NCBI RefSeq assembly: GCF_000425285.1
Contig: NZ_AUDD01000014.1
Span: 1-64,000, forward strand
Reading direction: 5' to 3'
DNA length: 64,000 bases
From: Acidipropionibacterium jensenii DSM 20535
GTDB lineage: Bacteria; Actinomycetota; Actinomycetes; Propionibacteriales; Propionibacteriaceae
The position numbers were made by a program, and so were the translations under genes. Under the pieces are notes generated by a model, which was not told where the DNA came from, made no database searches, and saw only the letters and a program-made list of their open reading frames with translations. How positions within the stretch are numbered: the stretch's first letter is position 1; each line of letters starts with the position of its first letter. Positions 43,379 to 52,266 of this stretch are shown here, one piece after another.

Positions 43379-44982
43379 CCACTCTCACCGGGACCGGCCT
43401 GTGCCTGCGGGCCGCACTGAGACGGGACCGCCTGTTCTGGTTGTGCTGGATCGTGGTGCTGGCATTGATGCCGGCCTTCACCGCGATGAAGTACGACGAG
43501 CTCATCCCGGCCGGCAGCGACCCGCGCCTCACGCTGGCTCCGCTGGCCGCCAACCCGGCGATGCAGGCCCTTCTCGGGCCGGCCTTCGACATCTACACCA
43601 AGGGCGGGTTCACCTTCTGGCGGGCCGGCGGGTTCACCGCCATCTTCGCCGGGATGATGACCGGTTTCGCGATCATCCGGTCGACCCGCGCCGAGGAGGA
43701 GGCCGGCCGCCTCGAGCTCGTCCGGGCCGGGGCGATCGGACGCCACGCGCCCCTGGTGGCGGCCCTCCTGGAGTCCCTGCTGGGTGCGGTGGCCGCCGGA
43801 GTGGTCACCGCCGCGGCCTGCATGGCCGCCGGACTGGGGACCCGCGGGTCGCTGGCCGGCGGGCTGGCCCTGACCTGCTGCGGCCTGGTGATGGCCGGCG
43901 CGGGCGCCGTGATCGGCCAGGTCTTCGAGAGTGCCAGGACCGCCAGGGCCTGGACCGTCGGCATCGTGTTCGGCGGGATGTTCCTGATCCGGATGATGAT
44001 CGACGGGGCCGGGACGGACTCGGGCCGGGCCTGGCTGCGCTGGGCCGTTCCCCTGGAGTGGGGACTGTTGATCCGTCCCTGGGCCGGGGAACGGTGGTGG
44101 GTGGCGGCACTGCCTCTCGCCCTCTTCCTGGCCCTGTCCCTGCTGGCCCTGAGGCTGGAGTCTGTCCGCGACCACGGCGCCGGGCTGAGGGCGTCGCGGC
44201 CGGGCCGGGCGCGGGCCTCCGTGCTGCTCTCGGGCCCCTTCGGGCTGGCCTGGAGGTTGCAGCGCAACGGCCTGATCGGCTGGGCCATCGGCCTGCTGGT
44301 GGGTGCCGCCGGCACCGGCTCGATCGTCAGCCAGACCGGGGCCTCCCTGGCGAGGAACCCGCAGTTGGCCGAGTATCTCGACCGGATGGGCGGATCCCAC
44401 GACTTCGAGGTGTCCTCCTACGTCGCGATGCTCACCATTCTTGCCGGTATCGCCGGGGTGATGGCCGCCGTCCTCATCGGCAGCCTGCACCGGGAGGAGG
44501 CCAACGGCCACCTGGAGTCGCTGCTGGCGACCTCGGTGAGCCGCTGGCGGGCGGCCGCCTCCCATCTGGTGTGGGCGCTGGCGGCACCGGTGGTCCTGAT
44601 GGTCGGCGTCGGGGCGCTGCTCCCGCTGTCCCAGGCCCGCTCCGACGGCGACTACTCGCTGATCGGCCAGTACGCCCGCTCGGCGGCCGCCCTGGCACCC
44701 GGGATGCTGCTGATCTGCGGGATCGCGATGGCCCTGCTGGGGTGGCTCCCCCGGCTGTTCAACCTGGTGTGGGTGGTGATCGGCTGGACCCTGTTCACCA
44801 CCTGGTTCGCCGCACTCATCAACCTGCCGGCGAGCGTGGCGAGGGTCCAGCCCTGGGGATACCTGTCCTTCCTGCCCCGCGACACGATGGACTGGACCCC
44901 CTTCCTGGTGGAGACGGGGATCGCTGTGGTGCTCGTCGGCGTCGGCCTGATCGGCTACCGCCGACGAGACATCACGGCGTGA
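43375..44982 (+). CDS. ABC exporter permease (tetronasin-resistance-like)
   Basis: This 535-residue protein has about 12 TM helices in two halves with similar starts ([20 protein letters not shown] and [19 protein letters not shown]). Each half has an EEExGRLELV-type coupling motif ([13 protein letters not shown] and [15 protein letters not shown]). Such large permeases pair with single ATPases in polyether/tetronasin exporters and putative polyketide exporters. The substrate is unknown; with the TetR gene it is a typical drug-inducible export operon. Confidence 0.88.
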   Translation: MTTLTGTGLCLRAALRRDRLFWLCWIVVLALMPAFTAMKYDELIPAGSDPRLTLAPLAANPAMQALLGPAFDIYTKGGFTFWRAGGFTAIFAGMMTGFAIIRSTRAEEEAGRLELVRAGAIGRHAPLVAALLESLLGAVAAGVVTAAACMAAGLGTRGSLAGGLALTCCGLVMAGAGAVIGQVFESARTARAWTVGIVFGGMFLIRMMIDGAGTDSGRAWLRWAVPLEWGLLIRPWAGERWWVAALPLALFLALSLLALRLESVRDHGAGLRASRPGRARASVLLSGPFGLAWRLQRNGLIGWAIGLLVGAAGTGSIVSQTGASLARNPQLAEYLDRMGGSHDFEVSSYVAMLTILAGIAGVMAAVLIGSLHREEANGHLESLLATSVSRWRAAASHLVWALAAPVVLMVGVGALLPLSQARSDGDYSLIGQYARSAAALAPGMLLICGIAMALLGWLPRLFNLVWVVIGWTLFTTWFAALINLPASVARVQPWGYLSFLPRDTMDWTPFLVETGIAVVLVGVGLIGYRRRDITA

Positions 44983-44989
44983 TCGCGTC

Positions 44990-46879
44990 TCAGCCGTTCT
45001 CCAGGGTGGACAGGTCCCCCTCGTCCTCGCCCAGGGCCCGGGCCCTCAGGACCCGGCGCATGATCTTGCCCGACCGGGTCTTGGGCAGCTTGTCGACGAA
45101 CTCGACGACATCGGGCTTGGCGATCGGCGAGAGGGTCTGGGAGACGTGCTGGCGGATGTCGCCGACCAGCTCGTTGGACCCCTCGTAGCCGGTGTTGAGC
45201 ACCGCCAGGACGTGGATGGCGTTGCCCTTGACCTCGTGCGGCAGGCCGATCGCCGCGCACTCGGCGACCGCCGGGTGGGAGTTGACCGCCGCCTCCACCT
45301 CGGCGGTGCCGATCCGGTGTCCCGAGACCTTGATGACGTCGTCGGTGCGTCCGATGATCCAGACGTAGCCGTCCTCGTCGATCCGCGCCGAGTCGCCGGT
45401 GAGATAGACCCCGGGATACTTCGTCCAGTAGGTCTCGACGTACCGATCGGGCTCCTTGAACAGGGTGCGCAGCATCGAGGGCCAGGGGTTCTTGAGGACC
45501 AGGAAGCCGTCGGTGCCGGCGGGCACCTCGTGTCCGGCCTCGTCGAGGACCGCCACCGCCTGGCCGGGGATCGGCCGACCCGCCGAACCGGGCTTCTTCG
45601 GCATCGCCGGCAGGCTTGTGATCTGCATCGCCCCGGTCTCGGTCTGCCACCAGTTGTCGATGACGGCGCAGCGCTTCTGGCCCACCACCTCGTGGAACCA
45701 GCGCCAGGCCTCCGGGTTGAGGGGTTCGCCGGCGCTCACCAGGATCCGCAGGGTCGACAGGTCGTGCTTGGTGACCCAGGCGTCGCCGAACCTCATGAGG
45801 GTGCGGATCGCGGTGGGGGCGGTGAACATCCCGTTGATCCCGTAGTGCTCGACCAGCTGCCACCACACGTCGGGGTAGGGGTAGACCGGGCTCCCCTCGG
45901 CCATGAAGGTCGTGGCGCCGCGGATCAGCGGGGCGTAGATGACGTAGGAGGTGCCGGTGATCCAGCCCGGGTCGGCGGTGCACCACCAGCGGTCGGCCTC
46001 GTGGATGTCCAGGCAGTTCTTCATCGTGGAGGACAGGTGCACCTGGTAGCCGCCGTGGGTGTGCACCGCGGCCTTGGGCTTTCCGGTCGACCCGGAGGTG
46101 TAGAGGATGAACAGCGGGTCCTCGGCGTCCACCTGGACGGTCGGGCAGTGGCCCTGGGCGATCGGCAGCCGGGCCAGCTCGTGGTACCAGTGGTCCCGGG
46201 TGGGATCCATCGTCACCTCGGAGGCGGTGTTGCGCACCACGATGACGTTCTCGACGGTGGGCGAGAAGCGCACGGCGTCGTCGACGATCTTCTTCATCGG
46301 GAAGACCGATCCGTTGATCCAGGAGCCGTCGACGGTGATGACGACCCGGGACTCCGAGTCGTCGATCCGGGCGTTGAGGGCCTCCGAGGAGTAGCCGGCG
46401 AAGACCACCGAGTGGATCGCGCCGATCTTGGCGCAGGCCAGCATGGCGAAGTAGATCTCGGGGATCCGCGGCAGGTAGATCGTCACGACGTCGCCCTTGG
46501 TGACGCCCATCGACAGCAGGATGTTGGCCATCTGCTCGACCTCGCGGTTGAGCGAGAAGTAGGAGAAGGTCCGCACCTTCGAGGTGTCCTCCCCCACCCA
46601 GATCAGGGCCAGCTTGTTGCGCCGGGCGGTGGACAGGTGCCGGTCGATCGCATTGGTGACGATATTGGTGCGCGCCCCGGTGAACCACTTGTAGAACGGC
46701 GCCCCGGAGTCGTCGAGCACCTTGTCCCAGGGCTGGGACCACTCAAGCTCCCCGGCCTCCTTCTCCCAGAAGGCGATCGGGTCGGCCGCGGCACTGGCCA
46801 GCAGACCCTCCCAGTCCTGGACATTGGCCTGGTCGAGCACCTCCTGGGGTGCCGGAACCAGGGCATTCTCGTCGGGCAT
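44990..46879 (-). CDS. acs: Acyl-CoA synthetase, acetate/propionate type (paralogue 1)
   Basis: AMP-forming ligase that activates a short-chain acid to its CoA thioester. The 629-residue protein has FILYTSGSTGKPK (P-loop), WWQTETGAMQIT, TGDSARIDEDGYVWIIGRTDDVIKVSGHR, and the catalytic Lys near the end in PKTRSGKIMRR. It is closely similar to the tandem paralogue upstream, but the substrate-pocket segment reads LVSAGEPLNPE (Ala instead of Val) and WITGTSYVIY (Thr instead of His), so it may favour propionate or a larger acid (inference). A strong AAGGAGGA precedes the ATG. The 119-base gap to the paralogue has a small GCGATC palindrome at 46964-46977. Confidence 0.93.
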   Translation of the reverse strand: MPDENALVPAPQEVLDQANVQDWEGLLASAAADPIAFWEKEAGELEWSQPWDKVLDDSGAPFYKWFTGARTNIVTNAIDRHLSTARRNKLALIWVGEDTSKVRTFSYFSLNREVEQMANILLSMGVTKGDVVTIYLPRIPEIYFAMLACAKIGAIHSVVFAGYSSEALNARIDDSESRVVITVDGSWINGSVFPMKKIVDDAVRFSPTVENVIVVRNTASEVTMDPTRDHWYHELARLPIAQGHCPTVQVDAEDPLFILYTSGSTGKPKAAVHTHGGYQVHLSSTMKNCLDIHEADRWWCTADPGWITGTSYVIYAPLIRGATTFMAEGSPVYPYPDVWWQLVEHYGINGMFTAPTAIRTLMRFGDAWVTKHDLSTLRILVSAGEPLNPEAWRWFHEVVGQKRCAVIDNWWQTETGAMQITSLPAMPKKPGSAGRPIPGQAVAVLDEAGHEVPAGTDGFLVLKNPWPSMLRTLFKEPDRYVETYWTKYPGVYLTGDSARIDEDGYVWIIGRTDDVIKVSGHRIGTAEVEAAVNSHPAVAECAAIGLPHEVKGNAIHVLAVLNTGYEGSNELVGDIRQHVSQTLSPIAKPDVVEFVDKLPKTRSGKIMRRVLRARALGEDEGDLSTLENG

Positions 46880-46998
46880 TGATCCTCCTTGATCGAAACT
46901 GCGGTGAGAGTGATGACGGGATGAGGACCGGCCGGGCGAGACGCCGCCCCGCCGGACATCGCTGCGATCGGGATCGCGGCGAGGAACTGCGCGGCCGG

Positions 46999-48891
46999 TC
47001 AGCTGTTCTCGAGGGTGGACAGGTCCCCCTCATCCTGGCCGAGCGCCCGGGCACGCAGGATGCGGCGCATGATCTTGCCCGAGCGGGTCTTGGGGAGCTT
47101 CTCCGGGAAGTCGAAGGAGTCCGGCTTGGCGATCGGCGAGAGGGTCTCGGCGACGTGGTTGCGCAGGTCCTCCTCCAGCTCCCTGCTGGGCTGGACGCCG
47201 TTGGCCAGGATCACCGAGCAGTGGATCGCGTTGCCCTTGACCTCGTGGGGAAGGCCGATCGCGGCGGCCTCCACGACGGCCGGGTGGGAGACCAGGGCGG
47301 ACTCCACCTCCGCGGTGCCCAGCCGGTGTCCCGAGACCTTGATGACGTCGTCGGTGCGCCCGATCACCCAGATGTAGCCGTCCTCGTCGATCCTGGCCGA
47401 GTCGCCGGTGAGATAGACCCCGGGGTACTTCTCCCAGTAGGCCTGCCGGTAGCGGTCCGGATCCTTGAACAGGGTGCGCATCATCGCGGGCCAGGGATTC
47501 TTGAGGACCAGGAATCCCTCGGTGCCGACCGGCACCTCGTGGCCCGCCTCGTCGAGGATGGCGGCCTGCTGGCCGAACACCGGGCGGCCCGCCGAACCGG
47601 GCTTCTGGGGCATCGAGGGGACGGTGGTGATCTGGAACATCCCGGTCTCGGTCTGCCACCAGGTGTCGATGATCGGGCAGCGGCCGCCGCCGACGACGCG
47701 GTGGAACCAGCGCCAGGCCTCGGGTTTGATGGGTTCGCCCACCGAGCCGAGCAGCCGCAGGGTCGACAGGTCGTGCTTGGTGACCCAGGCGTCGCCGAAC
47801 CGCATGAGGGTGCGGATCGCCGTCGGGGCGGTGTAGAAGCTGGTGATCCCGTAGTGCTCGACCAGCTGCCACCAGATGTCGGGATAGGGGTAGGTGGGGT
47901 TGCCCTCGAACATGAAGGCGGTGGCCCCGTTGAGCAGCGGCCCGTACACCAGGTAGGAGTGACCGGTGATCCAGCCCGGGTCGGCGGTGCACCACCAGCG
48001 GTCCTCCGGCTTCATGTCGAAGGAGTCCTTCAGAGTGGTGTAGGTGCCCACCTGGTAGCCGCCGTGGGTGTGCAGGATGGCCTTGGGCTTTCCGGTCGAG
48101 CCGGAGGTGTAGAGGATGAACAGCGGGTCCTCGGCGTCCAGCTGGACGGTCGGGCAGTGTCCCTTGGCGATCGGCAGCCGGGCCAGCTCGTGGTACCAGT
48201 GGTCGCGGACGGTGTCCATCGTCACCTCGGTGCCGGTGTTGCGCACCACGACGACGTTCTCGACGCTGGGCGAGTACCGCACCGCGTCGTCGACGATCTT
48301 CTTGAGCGGGAAGACCTTCCCGTTGACCCAGGAGCCGTCGGCGGTGATGACCAGTTTCGACTCGGAGTCGTCGATCCTGGTGCTCAGCGCATCGGCGGAG
48401 TAGCCGGCGAAGATCACCGAGTGGACGGCCCCGATCTTGGCGCAGGCCAGCATCGCGAAGAAGATCTCGGGGATCCGCGGCAGGTAGATCGTCACCACAT
48501 CGCCCTTGCCGACACCCATCGACAACAGGATGTTGGCCATCTGCTCGACCTCTCGGTTGAGCGAGAAGTAGGAGAAGGTCCGCACCTTCGAGGTGTCCTC
48601 ACCGACCCAGATCAGCGCCAGCTTGTTGCGGGTCGCCGAGCTGAGGTGCCGGTCGACCGCATTGGTGACGATGTTGGTGCGCGCCCCGGTGAACCACTTG
48701 TAGAACGGTGCCGCCGAGTCGTCGAGCACCTTGTCCCAGGGTTTCGACCACTCGAGCTCGGAGGCCTGGTCGGCCCAGTAGGCCTGCGGATCGGCGGCCG
48801 CACGGGCCTCGACGGCCCTCCAGTCCTTCACCCTTGCCCGGTCGACGATCTCGGCGGGGGGCTCGAAGACATCCTGGTGATCTGTCGTCAT
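46999..48891 (-). CDS. acs: Acetyl-CoA synthetase (paralogue 2)
   Basis: The 630-residue product shares the domain plan and nearly all motifs with the downstream paralogue: FILYTSGSTGKPK, WWQTETGMFQIT, the TGDSARIDEDGY hinge and PKTRSGKIMRR with the acylation-sensitive Lys. Its pocket has WITGHSYLVYGP and LGSVGEPIKPE, matching well-studied acetate-specific Acs. The start ATG at 48891 (MTTDHQDVFEP) follows GAGGAGGAC. It lies upstream of paralogue 1 on the same strand, so both may be cotranscribed. It is divergent from the rhomboid-menB unit. Confidence 0.93.
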   Translation of the reverse strand: MTTDHQDVFEPPAEIVDRARVKDWRAVEARAAADPQAYWADQASELEWSKPWDKVLDDSAAPFYKWFTGARTNIVTNAVDRHLSSATRNKLALIWVGEDTSKVRTFSYFSLNREVEQMANILLSMGVGKGDVVTIYLPRIPEIFFAMLACAKIGAVHSVIFAGYSADALSTRIDDSESKLVITADGSWVNGKVFPLKKIVDDAVRYSPSVENVVVVRNTGTEVTMDTVRDHWYHELARLPIAKGHCPTVQLDAEDPLFILYTSGSTGKPKAILHTHGGYQVGTYTTLKDSFDMKPEDRWWCTADPGWITGHSYLVYGPLLNGATAFMFEGNPTYPYPDIWWQLVEHYGITSFYTAPTAIRTLMRFGDAWVTKHDLSTLRLLGSVGEPIKPEAWRWFHRVVGGGRCPIIDTWWQTETGMFQITTVPSMPQKPGSAGRPVFGQQAAILDEAGHEVPVGTEGFLVLKNPWPAMMRTLFKDPDRYRQAYWEKYPGVYLTGDSARIDEDGYIWVIGRTDDVIKVSGHRLGTAEVESALVSHPAVVEAAAIGLPHEVKGNAIHCSVILANGVQPSRELEEDLRNHVAETLSPIAKPDSFDFPEKLPKTRSGKIMRRILRARALGQDEGDLSTLENS

Positions 48892-49016
48892 GTGGTCCTC
48901 CTCGACCGGGCATCGTCTGCCTGTGAATGACAGCTCTGAGGTAACCACAGTTCGGGCCGGGTGCTGCCCGAATTGACCAAAGACGTTCGCCATCGGCGTG
49001 ACGGTGCGCGACGCCC

Positions 49017-49033
49017 GCCCGACTTGGTCGGGC
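49017..49033. promoter_or_regulatory. Palindrome GCCCGAC-TTG-GTCGGGC
   Basis: Seven-base perfect arms with a three-base spacer, 15 bases before the rhomboid ATG in the divergent region between acs and rhomboid-menB. It could be an operator or an mRNA hairpin; nothing further distinguishes these. Confidence 0.4.
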
Positions 49034-49048
49034 ACGGACACTGGAGAC

Positions 49049-49675
49049 ATGAGTCAACTGCAGCCGCGAGCGCCCAGACTGCCCACCACGAGCAACCCCG
49101 CGGGACGATCCGCGGCGGTGATGGCGGGGGTGGTCGCGGTGATGTGGCTGCTGGAGATCATCGACGCCGCCACCGGCGGGGCGCTGGACACCCTGGGGAT
49201 CCACGCCCGGACGGTGGACGGGCTGTGGCAGATCTTCACCGCTCCCTGGCTGCACCACGGCTGGGCCCACCTGGCCGGCAACACGATTCCGCTGCTGGTG
49301 CTGGGGTGGCTGGTCCTGATGGACTCCACCCGCACCTGGCTGGTGTCGGCCCTCATCGTCACGGTGAGCTCCGGGCTGTTCGCCTGGGTCGCCTCGCCGA
49401 GCGGCAGCGTCACCCTGGGGGCCTCCGGGGTGGTCTTCGGATGGCTGACCTTCCTGCTGGTCAAGGGCATCTTCACCCGCGACATCGGCGACATCGTGCT
49501 GGCCGTCATCGTGCTGTTCGTCTACGGCGGGGTGCTGTGGGGGATCCTGCCGACCGCCTCGGGGGTGTCCTGGCAGGCCCATCTGGGTGGGGCGGCCGGC
49601 GGCGTCCTGGCGGCCTGGTTGCTGACCCTCACCGAACGCGAGCAGCGCAGCCGGATGATAGCTTCGCGGCCGTGA
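49049..49675 (+). CDS. Rhomboid family intramembrane serine protease
   Basis: This 208-residue protein has six TM helices and the rhomboid signatures: HHGWAHLAGN (oxyanion His/Asn), GASGVVFG with the catalytic Ser, and HLGGAAGG with the catalytic His. It should cleave substrates within the membrane. ATG at 49049 has GGAG upstream. Its stop overlaps the menB GTG (GTGA), so it is cotranscribed with menB, but a functional link to menaquinone is not known. Confidence 0.85.
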   Translation: MSQLQPRAPRLPTTSNPAGRSAAVMAGVVAVMWLLEIIDAATGGALDTLGIHARTVDGLWQIFTAPWLHHGWAHLAGNTIPLLVLGWLVLMDSTRTWLVSALIVTVSSGLFAWVASPSGSVTLGASGVVFGWLTFLLVKGIFTRDIGDIVLAVIVLFVYGGVLWGILPTASGVSWQAHLGGAAGGVLAAWLLTLTEREQRSRMIASRP

Positions 49676-50661
49676 GCAGCCTGCCCTTCGTCTCCGACAC
49701 CTTCGACCCCCAGCGGTGGCGCGAGATCGCCCTTCCCGGCGATCCGCTGACCGACATGACCTATCACCGGTTGATCTCGCGGGGGCCCGACGACGGCGCC
49801 CCCCGCGGCGAGGACCTGCCGGTGGTGAGGATCGCCCTGGACCGGCCGGGGATCCGCAACGCCTTCCGCCCGCACACCGTCGACGAGCTGTACCGCACCC
49901 TGGACGACGCCCGGTGCTCGGCCGACGTCGCCGCGGTGATCCTCACCGGCAACGGCCCCTCGGCGGCCGACGGCGGATACTCCTTCTGCTCGGGCGGGGA
50001 CCAGCGGATCCGCGGCGCGGCCGGCTACCAGTACGAGACCGATGAGGCGGCCGGGGACGAGGCCCTGTCCACCGATGCCCGGCACCAGAGGCTCGCCAAG
50101 GGGCGTCTGGGCCGGCTCCACATCCTGGAGGTGCAGCGGTTGATGCGCGCCACCCCCAAGCCGATCATCGCCGCGATCCCGGGCTGGACCACCGGTGGCG
50201 GCCACTCCCTGATGGTGGTCGCCGACCTGGCCGTCGCCAGTCTGGAGCACGCCCGCTTCAAGCAGGTCGACGCCAACGTCGGGTCCTTCGACGCCGGCTA
50301 CGGGTCGGCCCTGCTGGCCCGTCAGATCGGCGACAAGAGGGCTCGCGAGATCTTCTTCCTGGCCGACACCTACGACGCCGCCCAGGCCGAGCGGTGGGGG
50401 GTCGTCAACCGCGCGGTGCCGCACGCCGAGCTGGAGACCACCGCCATCGAGATGGGACTGAGCGTCTCCCGGCGCTCCCCCCAGGCGATCCGGATGCTCA
50501 AGTACGCCTTCAACATGGTCGACGACGGGATCGCCGGCCAGCAGGCCTTCGCCGGGGAGGCGACCCGGCTGGCGTACATGACCGAGGAGGCCCAGGAGGG
50601 TCGCGACGCCTTCCTGGAGCATCGCGCCCCCGACTGGTCGTCCTACCCCTACTACTACTGA
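49672..50661 (+). CDS. menB: 1,4-dihydroxy-2-naphthoyl-CoA synthase
   Basis: MenB cyclises o-succinylbenzoyl-CoA (made by MenE) to dihydroxynaphthoyl-CoA. The 329-residue protein is a crotonase-fold enzyme with YSFCSGGDQRIRG (CoA-binding and oxyanion hole), GWTTGGGHSLMVVADLAVAS, and FDAGYGSALLARQIG with the catalytic Asp, and the conserved Tyr-rich C-terminus PDWSSYPYYY. The N-terminal extension of ~55 residues (SDTFDPQRWREI) is shared with mycobacterial MenB. It begins with GTG overlapping the rhomboid stop. Confidence 0.95.
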   Translation: MSSLPFVSDTFDPQRWREIALPGDPLTDMTYHRLISRGPDDGAPRGEDLPVVRIALDRPGIRNAFRPHTVDELYRTLDDARCSADVAAVILTGNGPSAADGGYSFCSGGDQRIRGAAGYQYETDEAAGDEALSTDARHQRLAKGRLGRLHILEVQRLMRATPKPIIAAIPGWTTGGGHSLMVVADLAVASLEHARFKQVDANVGSFDAGYGSALLARQIGDKRAREIFFLADTYDAAQAERWGVVNRAVPHAELETTAIEMGLSVSRRSPQAIRMLKYAFNMVDDGIAGQQAFAGEATRLAYMTEEAQEGRDAFLEHRAPDWSSYPYYY

Positions 50662-50707
50662 GCTGGCGGGGACTCCGTCCCGATCGAACCAGCGGTCCGC
50701 AGAGCGA

Positions 50708-51010
50708 CTACTCGCACCGGCAGACGGAGGTGTCGAGGCCGCCATGCCACAGCGCCCAGATCTGATCGGCGATGGAGGTGTATCTGTCCTCGGGTCCCGC
50801 GATCTGGTCATCGAACCACGTCACGAAGACCTGGTGGACCAGTGATCGAGTGTCTGCGGCGTCCTGGGCATCGGGCAGGCGATCGATGATCTCGTCGGCC
50901 TCACTGTCGTACTCGTCGACGTGCGGTTCGACGACGATGCCGATGGGATCGGCGTCGAAGAGAATCCGCGACACCCGCGCTGCCAGCTCCCGGCGACAAG
51001 GCCCGTCCAT
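50708..51010 (-). CDS. Hypothetical small protein
   Basis: This 100-residue acidic protein begins MDGPCRRELAARVSRILFDADPIG and ends in WHGGLDTSVCRCE. Spacing of hydrophobic residues (TRSLVHQVFVTWFDDQI, SIADQIWALW) suggests alpha helices; it resembles small uncharacterised DUF1871-like proteins, but I do not recognise the family with certainty. A -10 CAGGCT 6 bases upstream and lack of a ribosome-binding site suggest a leaderless mRNA. It is divergent from menE and convergent with menB. Confidence 0.6.
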   Translation of the reverse strand: MDGPCRRELAARVSRILFDADPIGIVVEPHVDEYDSEADEIIDRLPDAQDAADTRSLVHQVFVTWFDDQIAGPEDRYTSIADQIWALWHGGLDTSVCRCE

Positions 51011-51016
51011 GGGCCC

Positions 51017-51022
51017 AGCCTG
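51017..51022 (-). promoter_or_regulatory. -10 box CAGGCT of the hypothetical gene
   Basis: CAGGCT on the minus strand is 6 bases before the ATG, a variant of the TAGGCT box found elsewhere in the window. Confidence 0.4.
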
Positions 51023-51041
51023 CCATCTGTGCGAGGATCTC

Positions 51042-52247
51042 ATGGTGAATCTGCTGTCGAATGCCCGGGTGGTGCGGGTCGAGCGCACCGTCGAAGACGT
51101 CTCCTGGCTGATGGGCCGCCTGACGGCTGTCCTGGACGGCACGACCCGGTCGGTCCTGGTGCCGGTCGGCGGCGATGAGATGCCGCCGGCGGTCGTCACC
51201 GATCTGGAGACGCGCGCGGCCCGTGACCTGGACGACGTCCGGCTCATCGTGCGCACCTCGGGGTCGACCACCGGACACGGGCGTCTCGTCGGGTTGTCGG
51301 CGGCCCAACTCACCGCCTCGATCGGTGCCACCGACGACCGGATCGGCGGACCGGGCACCTGGGTGCTGGCCCTGCCTCCCCACCACATCGCCGGCCTCCA
51401 GGTGGTGGCCCGCTCGGTACTGGCGGGCACCACTCCGCAGGTGCTCACCGGCTCCTTCGACCCCGAGTCCCTGGCAGCAGGGGTCGATCACGCACTGTCC
51501 CGCGACCCGCACGGCCGGGTCCACGTCTCCCTGGTGCCCACCCAGCTGGTCGACGCGCTGGCCTCGCCGCGGTGCCTTGAGGCACTCGCGCAGTGCACCT
51601 CGGTGCTGGTCGGTGGCGCCGCCGCCGGCCCCGAGCTCCTCTCCCGGGCCCGGCAGGCCGGAATCGGTGTGCGGGTGACCTACGGCATGAGCGAGACCTG
51701 CGGCGGATGCGTCTATGACGGTCTTCCGCTGGAGGGGGTCCGGGTGGAGATCGACCAGGAGCACCGGGTGCGGCTCGGCGGCCCGATGGTGATGAGCGGC
51801 TACCTGGACGCTGATCTGGGGATCGGGGAGCGGGACGGGACCCGCTGGTTGACCACCAGCGACCTCGGCCACCTGGATGCCGGCGCACTGGTCATCGACG
51901 GCCGGGCCGATGACGTCATCGTCACCGGTGGCCTCAAGGTCAACGCCTCCGAGGTGGCCCAGGCCGTCCGCGACACCGGGATGGTGAGCCGGGCGGCGGT
52001 GCTCGGTCTGGACGACGAGCGCTGGGGGCAGCTGGTGACCGCTGTGGTGGTCCCCTCCCCCAGCTGGACCTCGGCCCCCCAGCTGCGCGAGGCGGTCGCC
52101 TCCCGACTGCCCAGAAGCCATGCACCGCGGATGGTGGTGACCGCCGAGGATGTGCCCATGCTGGCCTCCGGGAAGGTCGACCGGATCGGGCTGCGGGAAC
52201 TGGCCGAGAGGGCCCGCGACGAGGGCCGGGCGTGGAGCCGGGACTGA
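51042..52247 (+). CDS. menE: o-Succinylbenzoate-CoA ligase
   Basis: An adenylate-forming ligase that activates o-succinylbenzoate for MenB. The 401-residue protein is shorter than most of the family, having lost part of the N-terminal region as in other actinobacterial MenE. Visible motifs are VRTSGSTTGHGR (P-loop), ALPPHHIAGLQVVARS, YGMSETCGG, LTTSDLGHLD and the catalytic Lys in MLASGKVDR. The ATG at 51042 follows GAGGA. It lies upstream of menF with a 19-base gap. Confidence 0.93.
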   Translation: MVNLLSNARVVRVERTVEDVSWLMGRLTAVLDGTTRSVLVPVGGDEMPPAVVTDLETRAARDLDDVRLIVRTSGSTTGHGRLVGLSAAQLTASIGATDDRIGGPGTWVLALPPHHIAGLQVVARSVLAGTTPQVLTGSFDPESLAAGVDHALSRDPHGRVHVSLVPTQLVDALASPRCLEALAQCTSVLVGGAAAGPELLSRARQAGIGVRVTYGMSETCGGCVYDGLPLEGVRVEIDQEHRVRLGGPMVMSGYLDADLGIGERDGTRWLTTSDLGHLDAGALVIDGRADDVIVTGGLKVNASEVAQAVRDTGMVSRAAVLGLDDERWGQLVTAVVVPSPSWTSAPQLREAVASRLPRSHAPRMVVTAEDVPMLASGKVDRIGLRELAERARDEGRAWSRD

Positions 52248-52252
52248 GAACC

Positions 52253-52258
52253 TAGAAT
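52253..52258 (+). promoter_or_regulatory. -10 box TAGAAT of menF (leaderless)
   Basis: TAGAAT, close to consensus, is 8 bases before the GTG of menF; the intervening bases are CTGCACAC. It lies just after the menE stop, so menF can be transcribed independently. Confidence 0.65.
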
Positions 52259-52266
52259 CTGCACAC

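Noticed and set aside
45644-45670. Use of the WWQTETG tryptophan to tell acetyl- from propionyl-CoA synthetase
   Set aside because: Both paralogues share this motif, so it does not discriminate; only neighbouring pocket positions differ.
46849-48930. 693-codon plus-strand ORF opposite the upstream acs gene
   Set aside because: Mirrors a similar shadow opposite the other acs gene; composition is that of reversed codons, no domain.
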